This document shows positions 1-10,000 of a stretch of DNA of 64,000 nt, one piece after another. Numbering within the stretch: position 1 is the stretch's first letter; every line of letters starts with the position of its first letter. A program made the position numbers and the translations under genes. The stretch comes from Ascaphus truei (Eukaryota; Chordata; Amphibia; Anura; Ascaphidae), in the NCBI GenBank assembly GCA_036426205.1, contig WSYH01002420.1:7774-71773 (forward strand), given 5' to 3'. The notes under the pieces are model-generated. The model had not been told where the DNA came from, ran no database searches, and worked only from the letters and a program-made list of their open reading frames with translations.

Positions 1-82
1 CCATAGCGCACCTACCACGTAAAAACAAATTTTAGCGTACAACTTTTCCTTAACCCCCCAATACATATAAAAATACAATTAA

Positions 83-662
83 ATGTATTTTTTTTATTTT
101 TTATTTATTTTTTCATTTACTTAATTTCATATTAATCATGTTTGATACATGTGTATGTTGCCCTTTTTGCTACATGGATATTGGTTTTGTACATTACATA
201 CTGATTATTACATGATAGTCAGCATTGTTATGTTTGTTTTTAATTATTCCTATGTTGCGTGTTGGTTTTTAACTTTGTTTTCTACTGCTTTGGATATGGT
301 TCACAGTAAGTCTCTATTAGTGATTACCTCTATGGGGTTAATACCCGGATGTGCTTCTAAATGGAGCAATTAGTGTATTATTCATCAGGTGTGTTTATCT
401 GGTCACATCTATTTAATGCATCCAATCATACCTTTAGGCTCACTATATAGGCTTCACTGTGGGCTGAACCAGGTACTCTTTTGACAAAGTCCTATTGGTG
501 GACGAAACGCGTCAAGAGTTCTTCTCTGTGGCAGAAAGAACTAGGTGTAAAGAACTAGGTGTATGCACTCAATAAACAACCTTTTAATGTGATTGCGTTT
601 GGAGACCAGTTTTTGTACCCCTTCGGTAAGCTGTGAACCGCCTGAAACTTTTTCTTCTACTT
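83..662 (+). repeat. 5' pseudo-LTR of PLE-1
   Basis: Direct repeat of 5064-6026 with only scattered differences, once the 397-bp MITE in the downstream copy is removed. It contains a hammerhead-ribozyme-like core at 475-519 and the uninterrupted TA (251-252) into which the MITE is inserted in the other copy. The 680-1370 stretch that follows (spacer before ORF1) holds no feature I recognise. Confidence 0.82.
475..519 (+). ncRNA. Hammerhead-ribozyme-like motif, 5' pseudo-LTR of PLE-1
   Basis: Stem I is ACTCTT (475-480) with AAGAGT (514-519). Stem II is GTCC (489-492) with GGAC (500-503) around a 7-nt loop. It is followed by the invariant GAAA (504-507), a minimal stem III (CGCG) and a GTC cleavage triplet (511-513). 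The upstream core reads TTGACAA, where a canonical hammerhead has CTGANGA, plus one extra A before stem II. Two core positions therefore deviate and activity is doubtful. Hammerheads in pseudo-LTRs are an established PLE trait. Confidence 0.7.
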
Positions 663-1375
663 ACCACATTAACTGGCTGGAGCACGCTTCATAGCGCACC
701 TGATCAGCATTACCGGCTTTATCATTCTGAGGATTGAACTCGTCGAGTCAAGTATGTGAGTACTCCTGCATCTGGGGGGTTGTTGCTGTGTATGAGACGC
801 CGGGTCTGTGAGGGCAGTGGCGTAGAGCAATTGCGGTTAGCCGCATTAGAGTTCCACGCAGGGGACATGGCTATTTCTGCTTGTACTTTCTCTCCTTACC
901 ACACTTTAGCCCCTTCCCATTGTCAGTCTTGATTACACAGCCTTACTTACTCACTTACCTATGTTCCATGCTGCTATTGGGAAACTGATCACGAGCGCTT
1001 TAAGGAATCATTTATATATTGGATTACACTGTGGACTTTATGTGTGCACGATCTAGAGCATCGGTTTTCTTGGAGTTTACTCCTTGATATTTTTCTACAT
1101 TGGGACTTTGACTGGTAGCTCATTGATGTACACGTCTGCAATCAAGAACTTGGAAACACATAAGTTGAAGTTTCTATATATATTGCCAAGTTCATCCGTT
1201 TGGGGTGCAATCAGGTTGTTTATATATCCTTTTGCTTTTTATGATGTTATATAAGTGCATACTCTAGCAACTACACTTTAAGAATAAAACAAAATTGGTG
1301 ATTTAATTACTTATAAATATTTTTTCATAAAGTTTTTTCTATTAATATATATTTTTTGTGATATTTTATCACACT

Positions 1376-2056
1376 ATGGAGGATGAGGATACTCTAACCC
1401 ATGAAGCTGTACAAAGGACATATAAATATGGATCTGTGAATAATAGTAAACGGGCCAAGAAGGCTTCACATGTTTTTGGTGAACAACAAGAGATTACCTG
1501 TGATGAACCATAAGACTTGACGAATCCCTTTGTTAGACTGGAGAAATTGCTAGTACAGGACATAAGACTCTGGTGGGACATCACTACACTTGAAAATTAT
1601 ATTAATACAAATAGAATTCCTAGAGGACTTCGGGTCAAGAAGGTTCCTACATTTGGGTTTGTAAATAATCAGTTTGAACGAGACTGGATAAAGATTTTAG
1701 ACCAGTGCTCTATCAAGCTCATGGAGCTAATTATTCAACAGAAGATTCATGACAAGGTTGTTTTAAATACGGAAATTACATCTTTTCAGAATAAATTAAA
1801 ACCTTTTGAAACAAGGGAACAATTTATTAAAAATGATGCAACCTTGTTAGAGAATATTGAAGCAATCGAAGAAGGGATTAGTTACAAGAAACAACATAAA
1901 TTTGAGAGGTGATACCAGAGGTCACGTTTATTGCTGGCAAAAACCACCTCAGAGAGATTCATCACAATCTATAACACCTAGGAAATATTATGATAAGGGA
2001 GGTGATTATCATACACCTAATAAGTCCATACTTAAAACAAGGCGAGCAGAAACATA
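1376..2056 (+). pseudogene. PLE-1 N-terminal ORF (ORF1), one in-frame stop
   Basis: An ATG at 1376 opens a frame that runs to 2056 and is broken only by a TAA at 1510-1512. The second half contains the PLE N-terminal signature of an RLWWD segment, then LENYI and IPRGLR, followed by a helical, charged stretch (KLMELI, LLENIEAIEEG). The same pattern appears in PLE-A on the minus strand at 28077-28398 and 23841-24128, which supports the assignment. The region is conserved in PLEs but its biochemical role is not known to me. From about 2056 to 2240 only a Ser/Asp-rich linker is readable, in another frame. Confidence 0.72.
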
Positions 2057-2239
2057 AAGCTTTGACTCTGATCAGTCAGAGAATGAAACTAGATCCCACT
2101 CGGTCTCTTTTGATAGATCAGATGAATATGGGAGGGATCATGGTGATAATGGTAGATCAGACTCTAGACCTTCTACCTCCACAGCTTTGCTTTTCTCCAG
2201 GCCGCTTAAATCTGACTCAAAGACTGTTTCCAATACAAG

Positions 2240-4176
2240 TTCAAAAAACTTAAAAGAACACGACGATCAAAGAGGAAACGGGGAAGCGCGGGGAAGAACA
2301 AAAAGGAAGAAATACACATAAATAACTCCATTGATAATGTAATTAACCTCTCAGGGATCGAATTAACCATTGACCAATTATCTCTATTGAATCGGGGCTT
2401 AGGGTTTGCACCCACACAGAACTTCCAATTATTCCAGACGGTTATTGACTTGCAGAAATTCACCCGAAAGCTATCACTTAAAAAAAAAATTTCATCTAGA
2501 GGAACTACAACACCAACTGAGGCTCCAGTGATTGATATTGTATCATCTGATAACATTGTGAAATTTAACTTTCAGGAACAGTGTCTCTTATCTGATATGG
2601 AGGACATTCTTGAACAACAGGGGGAATCATTGAACACTTCTTCTCAGCCATTCTTTGGAAATCAAGACTCTGGTTTTAGAAAAAATTAAATTTTCTGTCC
2701 CAGTTCTCAGAGGGGTCCATATATTACGACCTTTGAGAAACTGGGGGAGCGAGACATTCGTTTGTTGGATAAAGGTTTCTCATTTTCTAATGTTTTGTCT
2801 AATAACCTTACTATTTCAGAGGTTAAAAAATTGGAGGTCCTTAAAAAAGATGATAGATTTGTCTTTAAAAATGCAGATAAGGGAGGGGCCCTGGTGATCC
2901 TATCAACTGATCAATATAAGAATGAGGCGTATAGACAATTGAATGATACATCTCTTTATGAATGTCTCAAGACCGATCCAACTAAGGATTATATAGGTCA
3001 ATATATGGAGCTCTTGGATATGGGTAGAATACTTGACGTTATCAATCATAAGGAATTTGAGTTTTTGACCTGTCCACATCCCGTGGTACCTATTTTTCAT
3101 CATCTCCCAAAGATCCATAAATCGCTGGTCGACCCTCCTGGTCGACCCATTGTGGCGAGTGTTGGATCTTTGGGAAAGGGTTTATCACGGTATGTGGACA
3201 GGTTTTTACAACCATTAGTTTATCAGTTACCATCTTTTATTAAAGATACGTCAGATCTTATTATGTCAGTGCAGGATTTGAAATGGAAGCGGGGATACAG
3301 GTGGGTAACATTGGATGAGGCCTCCCTGTATTCTATCATCTCACATGAACATGGTATTAACGCAATACAACATTTTCTCAATTTATCAGATCTTTCTATC
3401 ACTTTATGCACTTTTTACTTGAATCTGTCACATTTTTACTTACTCACAATTATTTTATGTTTGATTCACGTTATTATTTACAAAAATTGGGCACTGCTAT
3501 GGGTTCTTCTTTTGCTCCGTCGTATGCTAATCTTATTATGGGCTTATGGGAGTCACTGCACATTTATCACGATTCTAATATATACCGTAATCACATAGTT
3601 TTTTATAGACGCTTCATTGATGATCTTATTTTGGTGTGGGATGGGGACTCTGAATCACTTGTCACTTTTATTAACACTCTTAATATTAATGATCTCAATT
3701 TGAAGTTCACATATGTTCACAATATGCATCACATAAATTATTTGGATATTACACTGTTTATTGATAACGACAAAAAAATACAAACTGACATATATAGAAA
3801 GGCCCAGTCCAAGAATGCTCTTCTTTGTGCAACCAGTTGCCACCCTCCCGCTCTTATTAAAAGTATACCCAAAGCCCAATTTATTAGGCTTAAACGACTA
3901 TGCTCTGATAATGAGACATTTAGATCTCAATCCCTCGTTATGGCTGATAAATTTCGAGCAAGAGGTTACAAGGATAGAGATATTATTTCAGCATTCGATC
4001 ATGTAGATTTCTTGGATAGAAAAGATATTATTAAATATAAACCCTTCAAAAAGAAGACTCAATATAAATACAGTACGAAGATAACTCTTTATGTCTATCA
4101 TTTATTACTACCTTCAGTAGACAATCCCAATCTATTAAAGAGATATTTTTCAAATATTGGAAGATACTATCTTTAG
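2240..4176 (+). pseudogene. PLE-1 reverse transcriptase, frameshifted
   Basis: The domains run in order. The N-terminal block has the RGLGFAPT motif near 2390. The fingers contain KNADKGGALVIL near 2870 and LPKIHK plus PPGRPIVAS near 3110-3160. A degraded motif A reads TLDEASLY near 3310; PLE family members carry a D-V-x-S-L-Y type sequence here. Motif B is GTAMGSSFAPSYANL near 3490-3530. The catalytic motif C is FIDD near 3610, with both aspartates kept. The thumb and connection (FIRLKR near 3880) follow. At least three frames are needed, with shifts near 2690, 3390 and 4090, so no intact enzyme is made. Confidence 0.85.
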
Positions 4177-4727
4177 ACAAGGATATTGCATCCATTATAC
4201 AAGGAGGACCTAGATTCATTTATAAGAAAGCTAGAACCTTAGGTTCTCACCTCTCACCAAGTCTATTTAATTCGGGTTATCGAAGATCCCAAATACGGAA
4301 TATTCCAAAAGGTTTTTTCCCATGCGGGAGATGTTCTATTTGCAAATATGCTAAATCTATTAAGAAAATTTCAGGTGCTGATGTTAACCACCGTGTTGGA
4401 AGTTTTATTAATTGTCACACCAGTTATGTAATTTATCATCTTCAATGCTGTTGTAAAATGGCTTATATTGGTCGCACTATTGGACCATTGCGATTTAGAA
4501 TTCAAGAACATATTAGATTAATTTTCAAAAAAGATTTGTCACATACAGTTTCACGTCATTTTTCATCTTGTCCCCATGGCAACATTGCTAAATTTACCTT
4601 TTCGGGGTTAGAACATGTAGATGTACATCCCAGAGGTGGGGATAGGTTGCTCAAACTTAATATGAGAGAAATGTTTTGGATCTATGCTATGAATACCCTA
4701 AGTCCTGCTGGAATTAATGTTGAGTAG
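4177..4727 (+). pseudogene. PLE-1 Cys-rich linker and GIY-YIG endonuclease
   Basis: A CGRCSICKY zinc-binding linker lies at about 4323-4350. The nuclease motif YVIY...YIGRT follows at about 4423-4480, then an EH pair (near 4505) and the C-terminal block FWIYAMNTLSPAGIN near 4680-4720, ending at a TAG. GIY-YIG is the endonuclease that nicks target DNA in PLEs (family knowledge). This segment is open from roughly 4200 to the stop and is frameshifted only relative to the RT. From 4728 to about 5060 there is AT-rich 3' UTR with no feature. Confidence 0.86.
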
Positions 4728-5235
4728 GATTTAAAGCACTTTTTAGTTTAAAGATATTTATTTAGTTTCTAGATTTTTTCTATGTTATTTTTATGTTTGT
4801 TTTCTTATATTGATAAATATTAGGTAATTGTTTAATATTATCTAGATTGTTACATTATATATGGTTTTATACTTATACTTTTTAGTTATTTATTCATTTA
4901 TATATTTTCTATATGTATTTATTATATATATGTTTTTTTCTTTAATATGTTTTTTTAATATGGTTTTTAGATAGTTTTTTTGGTGATTATACTTTGTATT
5001 ACGGGTTTAGATTATGTATTTTTTCTCCTCCTATATATACTTTCTCTCTAGATTTTTTCTTATAAATGTATTTTTTCTATTTTTTATTTATTTTTTAATT
5101 TACTTAATTTCGTATTAATCATGTTTGATACATGTGTATGTTGCCTTTTTTGCTACATGGATACTGGTTTTGTACATTACATACTGATTATTACATGATA
5201 GTCAGCATTGTTATGTTTGTTTTTAATTATTCCTA

Positions 5236-5632
5236 CACTGGCGACACACTTTATTCGAGCTCGGCTAGTCCCACGAATTCGGGTATACCCGGGTGTATTG
5301 AGGTTTGTGACTGTTTTCTGCCCGAGTGCATTGAGGTATTTTCCAGGCAGGGATTGAAGCGTTTTATTCCCGCTGGCTGCAATACTGCACAGTATATATA
5401 TATATACTGCATTACAATTCATGAATTTATGCCATCTGGTAGACACGCGAAGCATTGCAGTCTATTAAATCCTAATCATTATCATTTAACAGATTAGCCG
5501 CCCGTCAGCCAGGCATGAACCCAGGCTGGGAAGGCAAACGCAACGGGGCTTGTCAGAGGTGAGGAGCGGCGCATTCCAGGTATCTGCCAGGTACATACTG
5601 GGTATTTGCTCTAATAAAGTGTGTCGGTGCAG
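5236..5632. mobile_element. MITE-1, 397 bp, TA target duplication
   Basis: The ends CACTGGCGACACACTTTATT and (reverse complement) CTGCACCGACACACTTTATT form terminal inverted repeats of about 25 bp. The element is flanked by TA on both sides. The empty site survives in the 5' pseudo-LTR at 251-252 as a single TA, so insertion and target-site duplication are proven by comparison within the window. TA duplication points to the Tc1/mariner superfamily. There is no coding capacity. A same-length copy in opposite orientation lies at 23444-23840. Confidence 0.92.
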
Positions 5633-5855
5633 TATGTTGCGTGTTGGTTTTTAACTTTGTTTTCTACTGCTTTGGATATGGTTCACAGTAAGTCTCTATT
5701 AGTGATTACCTCTATGGGGTTAATACCCGGATGTGCTTCTAATGGAGCAATTAGTGTATTATTCATCAGGTGTGTTTACCTGTTCACATCTATTTAATGC
5801 ATCCAATCATACCTTTAGGCTCACTAGATAGGCTTCACTGTGGGCTGAACCAGGT

Positions 5856-5900
5856 ACTCTTTTGGCAAAGTCCTATTGGTGGACGAAACGCATCAAGAGT
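5856..5900 (+). ncRNA. Hammerhead-like motif, 3' pseudo-LTR of PLE-1
   Basis: Same layout as 475-519: ACTCTT/AAGAGT stem I, GTCC/GGAC stem II, GAAA. The core is further decayed (TTGGCAA) and the cleavage triplet is ATC instead of GTC. It is probably inactive. Confidence 0.6.
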
Positions 5901-6125
5901 TCTTCTCTGTGGCAGAAAGAACTAGGTGTATGCACTCAATAAACAACCTTTTAATGTGATAGCGTTTGGAGAGAAGTTTTTGTACCCCTTCGGTAAGCTG
6001 TGAACCGCCTGAAACTTTTTCTTCTACCTACCCAACCCATAGTGCACCTACGACGTAAAAACAAATTTTAGTGTACAACTTTTACTTAACCCCCCAATAC
6101 ATATAAAAATACACCCCAACCCAAA

Positions 6126-6545
6126 AAACATATAAAAATACACCCCCACCCCCCCCCCAATACATATAAAAATACAACCCATATGGAGTATAACGCTCAC
6201 TAATAAGTGTAATTTTGAGGTTTGTATTTATGATTGTAGCCTAAGATATCAAGTTTGATTCTGGGTGCTACCTATGTGCTAATCTGAAATGTATTTACAA
6301 AGAAGGAGGAAGGCTTCATATTGTAAAGACTTTCTCCAACAAGGAGCACATTAACGGTGCACACCTAGGATGTTAAAATTTAACATTTATTTTGCTTGAA
6401 TAAAATAATGGTACACATCTATATTAATAAACCTAATGTCAAAAAATTAAACTGTGTGTATCGTGTTATTAAAAATATTTCAATGGGGGGTGCCAATTGG
6501 AGACTCTGTTGTTAATCCAAAACCATCATTATATAGTCATAGGAT
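6126..6545. other. Unassigned AT-rich DNA
   Basis: No gene or recognisable repeat. On the minus strand an AATAAA (plus TTTATT near 6383-6388) lies about 160 bases beyond the stop of the leftward gene at 6548-7377 and could be its polyadenylation signal. I could not find the left terminal inverted repeat of the transposon that presumably owns the two genes to the right. Confidence 0.4.
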
Positions 6546-6547
6546 AT

Positions 6548-7377
6548 TTATGGTATAATAATCCTCCAATGATGGATCGGTGTATATTTCTGGATGCAGG
6601 TCCCATTCATCACATCCATGTCACCCTCCTGCTCCGGCGTCGGGGAAACAGGGGCATTAGCACCGAGCAAATAATGTATGCCCGCAATGTCAGCCTCTAT
6701 CTTCTCCATCCGTTGATCCATCTGTTGCTCCATTTGTAGCATCGTTGCTCCACATTTAACATGGTCTCCAGAAGCAGATCTATCTTTGACAGCACAATAG
6801 AATTCCCGGGGAGATCCACACTTATCCCATTCAGCATCCGGTCTAACGAGCTGCTTCTTGTGCATGGCGTCTGGACATCTGAGTGGATGGGTGCAACGGA
6901 GGATGAGATGGGGCTTCCATGGAGAGAAGCGGCATCGATGGAGAGTGGAGGAGGTGACCTGTGGATACCCGGTAGAGGAGAAGCGGCAGTGTCGTCGAAG
7001 AGGGATGGAGAAGGTGACCTTTGGATTTCCGGGCGAGAAACAGAGTCATCTAAGCGCAAAGGAGACAGTGACCCGTCGTCAGATGGAACCGGAGAAGATG
7101 GGGGTGGAGAAGATGGGATGAAGATTTCCGGGACAGCTACAGCAGAGTCGTCGAAGCATATGTGAGGAAGTGGTCTGCGGGTCCGATGGGTTGGCTGCCA
7201 TTCGTTCTGCGTCGAGAGTACATCACCGTATATCTTCTTCACATAATGAGGCTTACGTCTAAGAAAACCCTTAACCTTTGGGGTCAGCAGAAGGTTTTCT
7301 TTATTGGCCTTAGCCTGTCGCTTTGCCCTTGGCGTGGAAACGGCTCCTGCCTTTCGCTTTTTCAGCATGACAGGCAC
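6548..7377 (-). CDS. Divergent accessory protein of unknown function beside an intron-bearing transposase (one frameshift)
   Basis: I do not recognise this protein. Starting at the ATG at 7377, the first about 25 residues are basic (KKRK, KRQAK: nuclear-localisation-like). Then come three imperfect acidic-Ser/Pro units, each opening with FDD or LDD followed by S/T and then a P-x-I ... SP pattern (about residues 75-150), a Ser-rich spacer, and a C-terminal heptad stretch rich in Met, Leu and Gln (MLQMEQQMDQ) suggesting a coiled coil. The frame breaks at about 6745, where one missing T in a TT would join it to the downstream frame ending at 6548, for about 276 residues. It diverges from the transposase at 7681-9276 across a 303-base gap. 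Alternatives are an unrelated repeat-derived ORF or a host exon. Confidence 0.5.
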
Positions 7378-7571
7378 GGCAGAGGTGAGAGGGTTCTTGC
7401 GTCCTTAGAACCGGGGATGCTCCATGGAAGCAGGTGGCACAATGCAGTACAGTATCTGGACAAGGGCAAGTTCAGATAAAGATCATGGAGTGGTGTCCTA
7501 TGCAAAGTGTGTGACTTTTTATGCATGGCGGCCAGGTACAGGTGTTGAAAGTGGGCGTGTGAGTCATTACC

Positions 7572-7579
7572 GTATAAAT
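7572..7579 (+). promoter_or_regulatory. TATA box upstream of the transposase gene
   Basis: TATAAATA lies 102 bases before the ATG at 7681, inside the 303-base spacer between the two divergent genes. It fits a core promoter for the rightward transposase. No matching TATA is obvious for the leftward gene. Confidence 0.5.
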
Positions 7580-7680
7580 ACACCATCCATTTTGTGGATT
7601 CACTGCACATAGAATACACATCGACTAAACATCGAATATACAGTACATTCTTGTGTTTGTATTTCTTTCTACTCGCAGCA

Positions 7681-9276
7681 ATGCCTGTTAAAAAGATTTC
7701 AAAGGATCTCAGCATGCGAATTAAGGAGATGTACACGAGCGGACACCGAATTGCTGCTTTCCAATGCTGGTTAGCTACTTCTGGCCTCGTTGTGCCATTA
7801 AACACCGTGAGCTATCATGCACAAGGAAAAAACAGAGACCGGAAAAAGGCACCAAGGGTAACAAACGCGTAAGTATATTTATAAAACTTAACAAAAAAAA
7901 AATATAGAAAACTGTACTGTACATCTACAGTACAGTTCTGTATCTACTGTAATACTGTTGGTATTTCTGTTGATTTATATTACAACATACAGTAGTTTGT
8001 CTATTTATATTTATAGTACAGCAGTATACATTTTTTGTATATTTCAATTAATTTTACAACGGTATATACTGTATAGGATGTACTGTATATTTATATTTAT
8101 ATTACAACAGTATATTTATTTTGTTACATACATTTTATATTGCTGCATATTAATAAAACAATATAATTTCTTTACATTGTAGGGAGACAACTGTTCTGGT
8201 GGACAAAAAAAGTGAGGAGAATGATGAGAGGAGTGCATTAAGGGTTAAAAACACTCTGCAGGAAAAGCACAATCTGACTGTATCCGAGACCAGCATAAAG
8301 AAGATGAGACGCAGCATTGGATGGAAATATGGACGTGTGAGGTTAGTACTGGACAGTACAGGAGGTAAAAGTGTTGTTTAGCAAACTGTACTGCCCTGTG
8401 CCGCAAAATTTTTGTATTCCTTGTCATTACAGAGTGTACCCCATGATACGGGACGCAAACAAAATCAAAAGAGTGCTCCAGGCCCAGGCATGGATCGACA
8501 GCGTGGAGACTTTCCAGGATTGTATCTTCACTGATGAGTCTACTGTGTCGCTGGAGAGATTTGCACGATTTGCATTCCACAAAAAAGGCTGCTTATCTTT
8601 GAATCCGCGGCCAAAACACCCTGTGAAGCTGCATGTGTGGGGTGCCATCTCTAGGCGTGGACCGGGATGCATTGTCATCTTTGAAGGTAAAATGTATCAA
8701 ATATAATGTCGCCTAATGCACTGTACTTGACTAGTGTTGCCTAACCGTATGCATTGTACTGTACTATTGTGCAGTTTTTTGAGCACTTTTCTTTTCTTGC
8801 TATAGGAATCATGAATAAAGCTTTCTTCCAAGACAACATTGTGCCCGAGATAGTGCAATACATCACACGCGACTTCCCCAATGGTCACCGCTTCTACCAG
8901 GACAACGATCCCAAGCACATTGCTTCAACGGCGCATATCCTTGAGCGCGGCATCAACTGGGTGAAGACACCAGCGGAGTAAGTGCAGCAGACCGTGTCCC
9001 ATTTTTGTTCCCCACTGTTTTTAGCTCTTAAACCAATTGTCCTTTCTTTCCAATGACAGGTCGCCAGACTTCAATCCGATCGAAATGGTCTGGCATCAGC
9101 TGAAGGACCATATCCGGAAAGTGGCGAAACCCTCCAAAAAGGACGAGTTGTTGAAAGGCATACTGAGTTTTTGGAACGATGTACTCACCGTGGAACGCTG
9201 CAATAAATATATAGACCATATTGCCACTGTGTTGCCCATTGTCATCGCGCGTAATGGGCAAGCATCAGGAAAGTAG
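7681..9276 (+). CDS. Tc1/mariner-type (DDE_3) transposase with four introns, frame intact when spliced
   Basis: Predicted exons are 7681-7868, 8183-8341, 8433-8686, 8806-8977 and 9060-9276. All four introns are GT-AG (314, 91, 119 and 82 bases) in phases 2, 2, 1 and 2. The exons sum to 990 bases, 329 codons plus TAG, with no internal stop. The N-terminus looks like a helix-turn-helix DNA-binding region. The catalytic triad is visible: FTDES (Asp near residue 150), YQDNDPKH (Asp near 233) and SPDFNPIE (Glu near 266). The last spacing is 32 residues, two fewer than the DD34E of Tc1. The [19 protein letters not shown] block matches the DDE_3 class of IS630/Tc1/mariner enzymes. Typical family length is about 340 residues. 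Enzymes of this type cut and paste at TA. Multiple introns are unusual for the family. Confidence 0.85.
7869..8182 (+). other. Intron 1 of the transposase gene
   Basis: Donor GTAAGT at 7869, acceptor ...TTGTAG ending at 8182, phase 2. The intron is AT-rich and contains several TACTGTA/TACAGTA words (near 7915-7950 and 8063-8090), the same palindromic words that crowd the region after the gene. Confidence 0.8.
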
Positions 9277-10000
9277 TACTGTGCTGTAGTATTGTAAGTA
9301 CAGTATGTTACAGGTAAGCATGGCACAGATTTTTTCTTTCCAGATAGTAAGAGTACTCTATACAGTAGTTAGTTTTTTCTTTACTGAGAGAGCAGCACCA
9401 GCCATCAGGTTACAGTACATACTGTAGAATTTAACAGTAGTCAGAGTATACAGTAGTTCCAGTACAGTATACAGTACACTAGTTTGACAGTACTACAGTA
9501 ACTGCCTACTAACTGCCCCATTTTTTTTCTTTCCAGAGAAAGCTGCACCAGCCACCTACAGTAGTTCTGCCATAATACAGTACAGTAACTGCACTAATTT
9601 TTGATTTTCTTGTCGTTCCAGGAAAAACGGTGGCCTAGGGGGATGGGGGCGTTGTGTCCAGTCAAATCTGCTTGTACAGTGAAATGTACAGTGTATAAAC
9701 AGCAGCAATGATGTACACAAAACCTCTCCTCTCTCAATGAACTACAGTACTGTACTGCAGACAGAATGAGGAAAAGATAAAGACTAAAGAAAAAATAATT
9801 TTACTATACAGTATACAGTACAGTATGTTATACAGTTCTGTACATTACAGTACTGTACTGTATATACTGTAGTATTAAATAATATTCTTATAAATGTGCA
9901 TTACTCATGTTTCCCCATGTTTTACAAAAGGTTTTCCAAATGGTTATCCAATTTCAAGCTGCCAAAATAACTTAATAAAGACTGCATTACTGTATGTATT
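9277..10000 (+). repeat. TACAGTA/TACTGTA-rich 3' region with polyadenylation signal
   Basis: Downstream of the transposase stop the sequence is dense in short palindromic words built on TACTGTA and ACAGTAC (9274-9310, 9411-9520, 9743-9760, 9805-9880). An AATAAA at 9974-9979 can end the transcript. Clustered subterminal words are common transposase-binding or hairpin signals in DNA transposons; that role here is inference. I did not find a right terminal inverted repeat. From 10000 to 10880 I see only AT-rich, low-complexity DNA. Confidence 0.5.

Larger units (their letters stand above)
5064..6026 (+). repeat. 3' pseudo-LTR of PLE-1 (carries a MITE)
   Basis: Direct repeat of 83-662. The only large difference is the 397-bp insertion at 5236-5632 plus its duplicated TA. 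A second hammerhead-like core sits at 5856-5900. After about 6026 the start-of-window segment is repeated (about 6046-6125) and runs into C-rich, A-rich simple sequence. Confidence 0.82.
1..6125 (+). mobile_element. Penelope-like element PLE-1 with direct pseudo-LTRs
   Basis: The unit runs 5' pseudo-LTR, N-terminal ORF, reverse transcriptase, Cys-rich linker, GIY-YIG endonuclease, 3' pseudo-LTR. Positions 83-662 recur at 5064-6026. The first 80 bases (starting ccatagcgcacctac) recur after the second copy at about 6046-6125, so the flanks are a direct, partly tandem repeat as is usual for PLEs. The internal frames carry stops and frameshifts at about 1510, 3390 and 4090, so the copy is dead. 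PLEs retrotranspose by target-primed reverse transcription using an RT related to telomerase plus a GIY-YIG nuclease (family knowledge). High confidence in class; exact termini uncertain. Confidence 0.9.

Noticed and set aside
6761..7165. Plus-strand frame of 134 residues opposite the accessory gene
   Set aside because: It is the antisense shadow of the Ser/Pro repeats. The minus-strand frame is longer and has structured ends.
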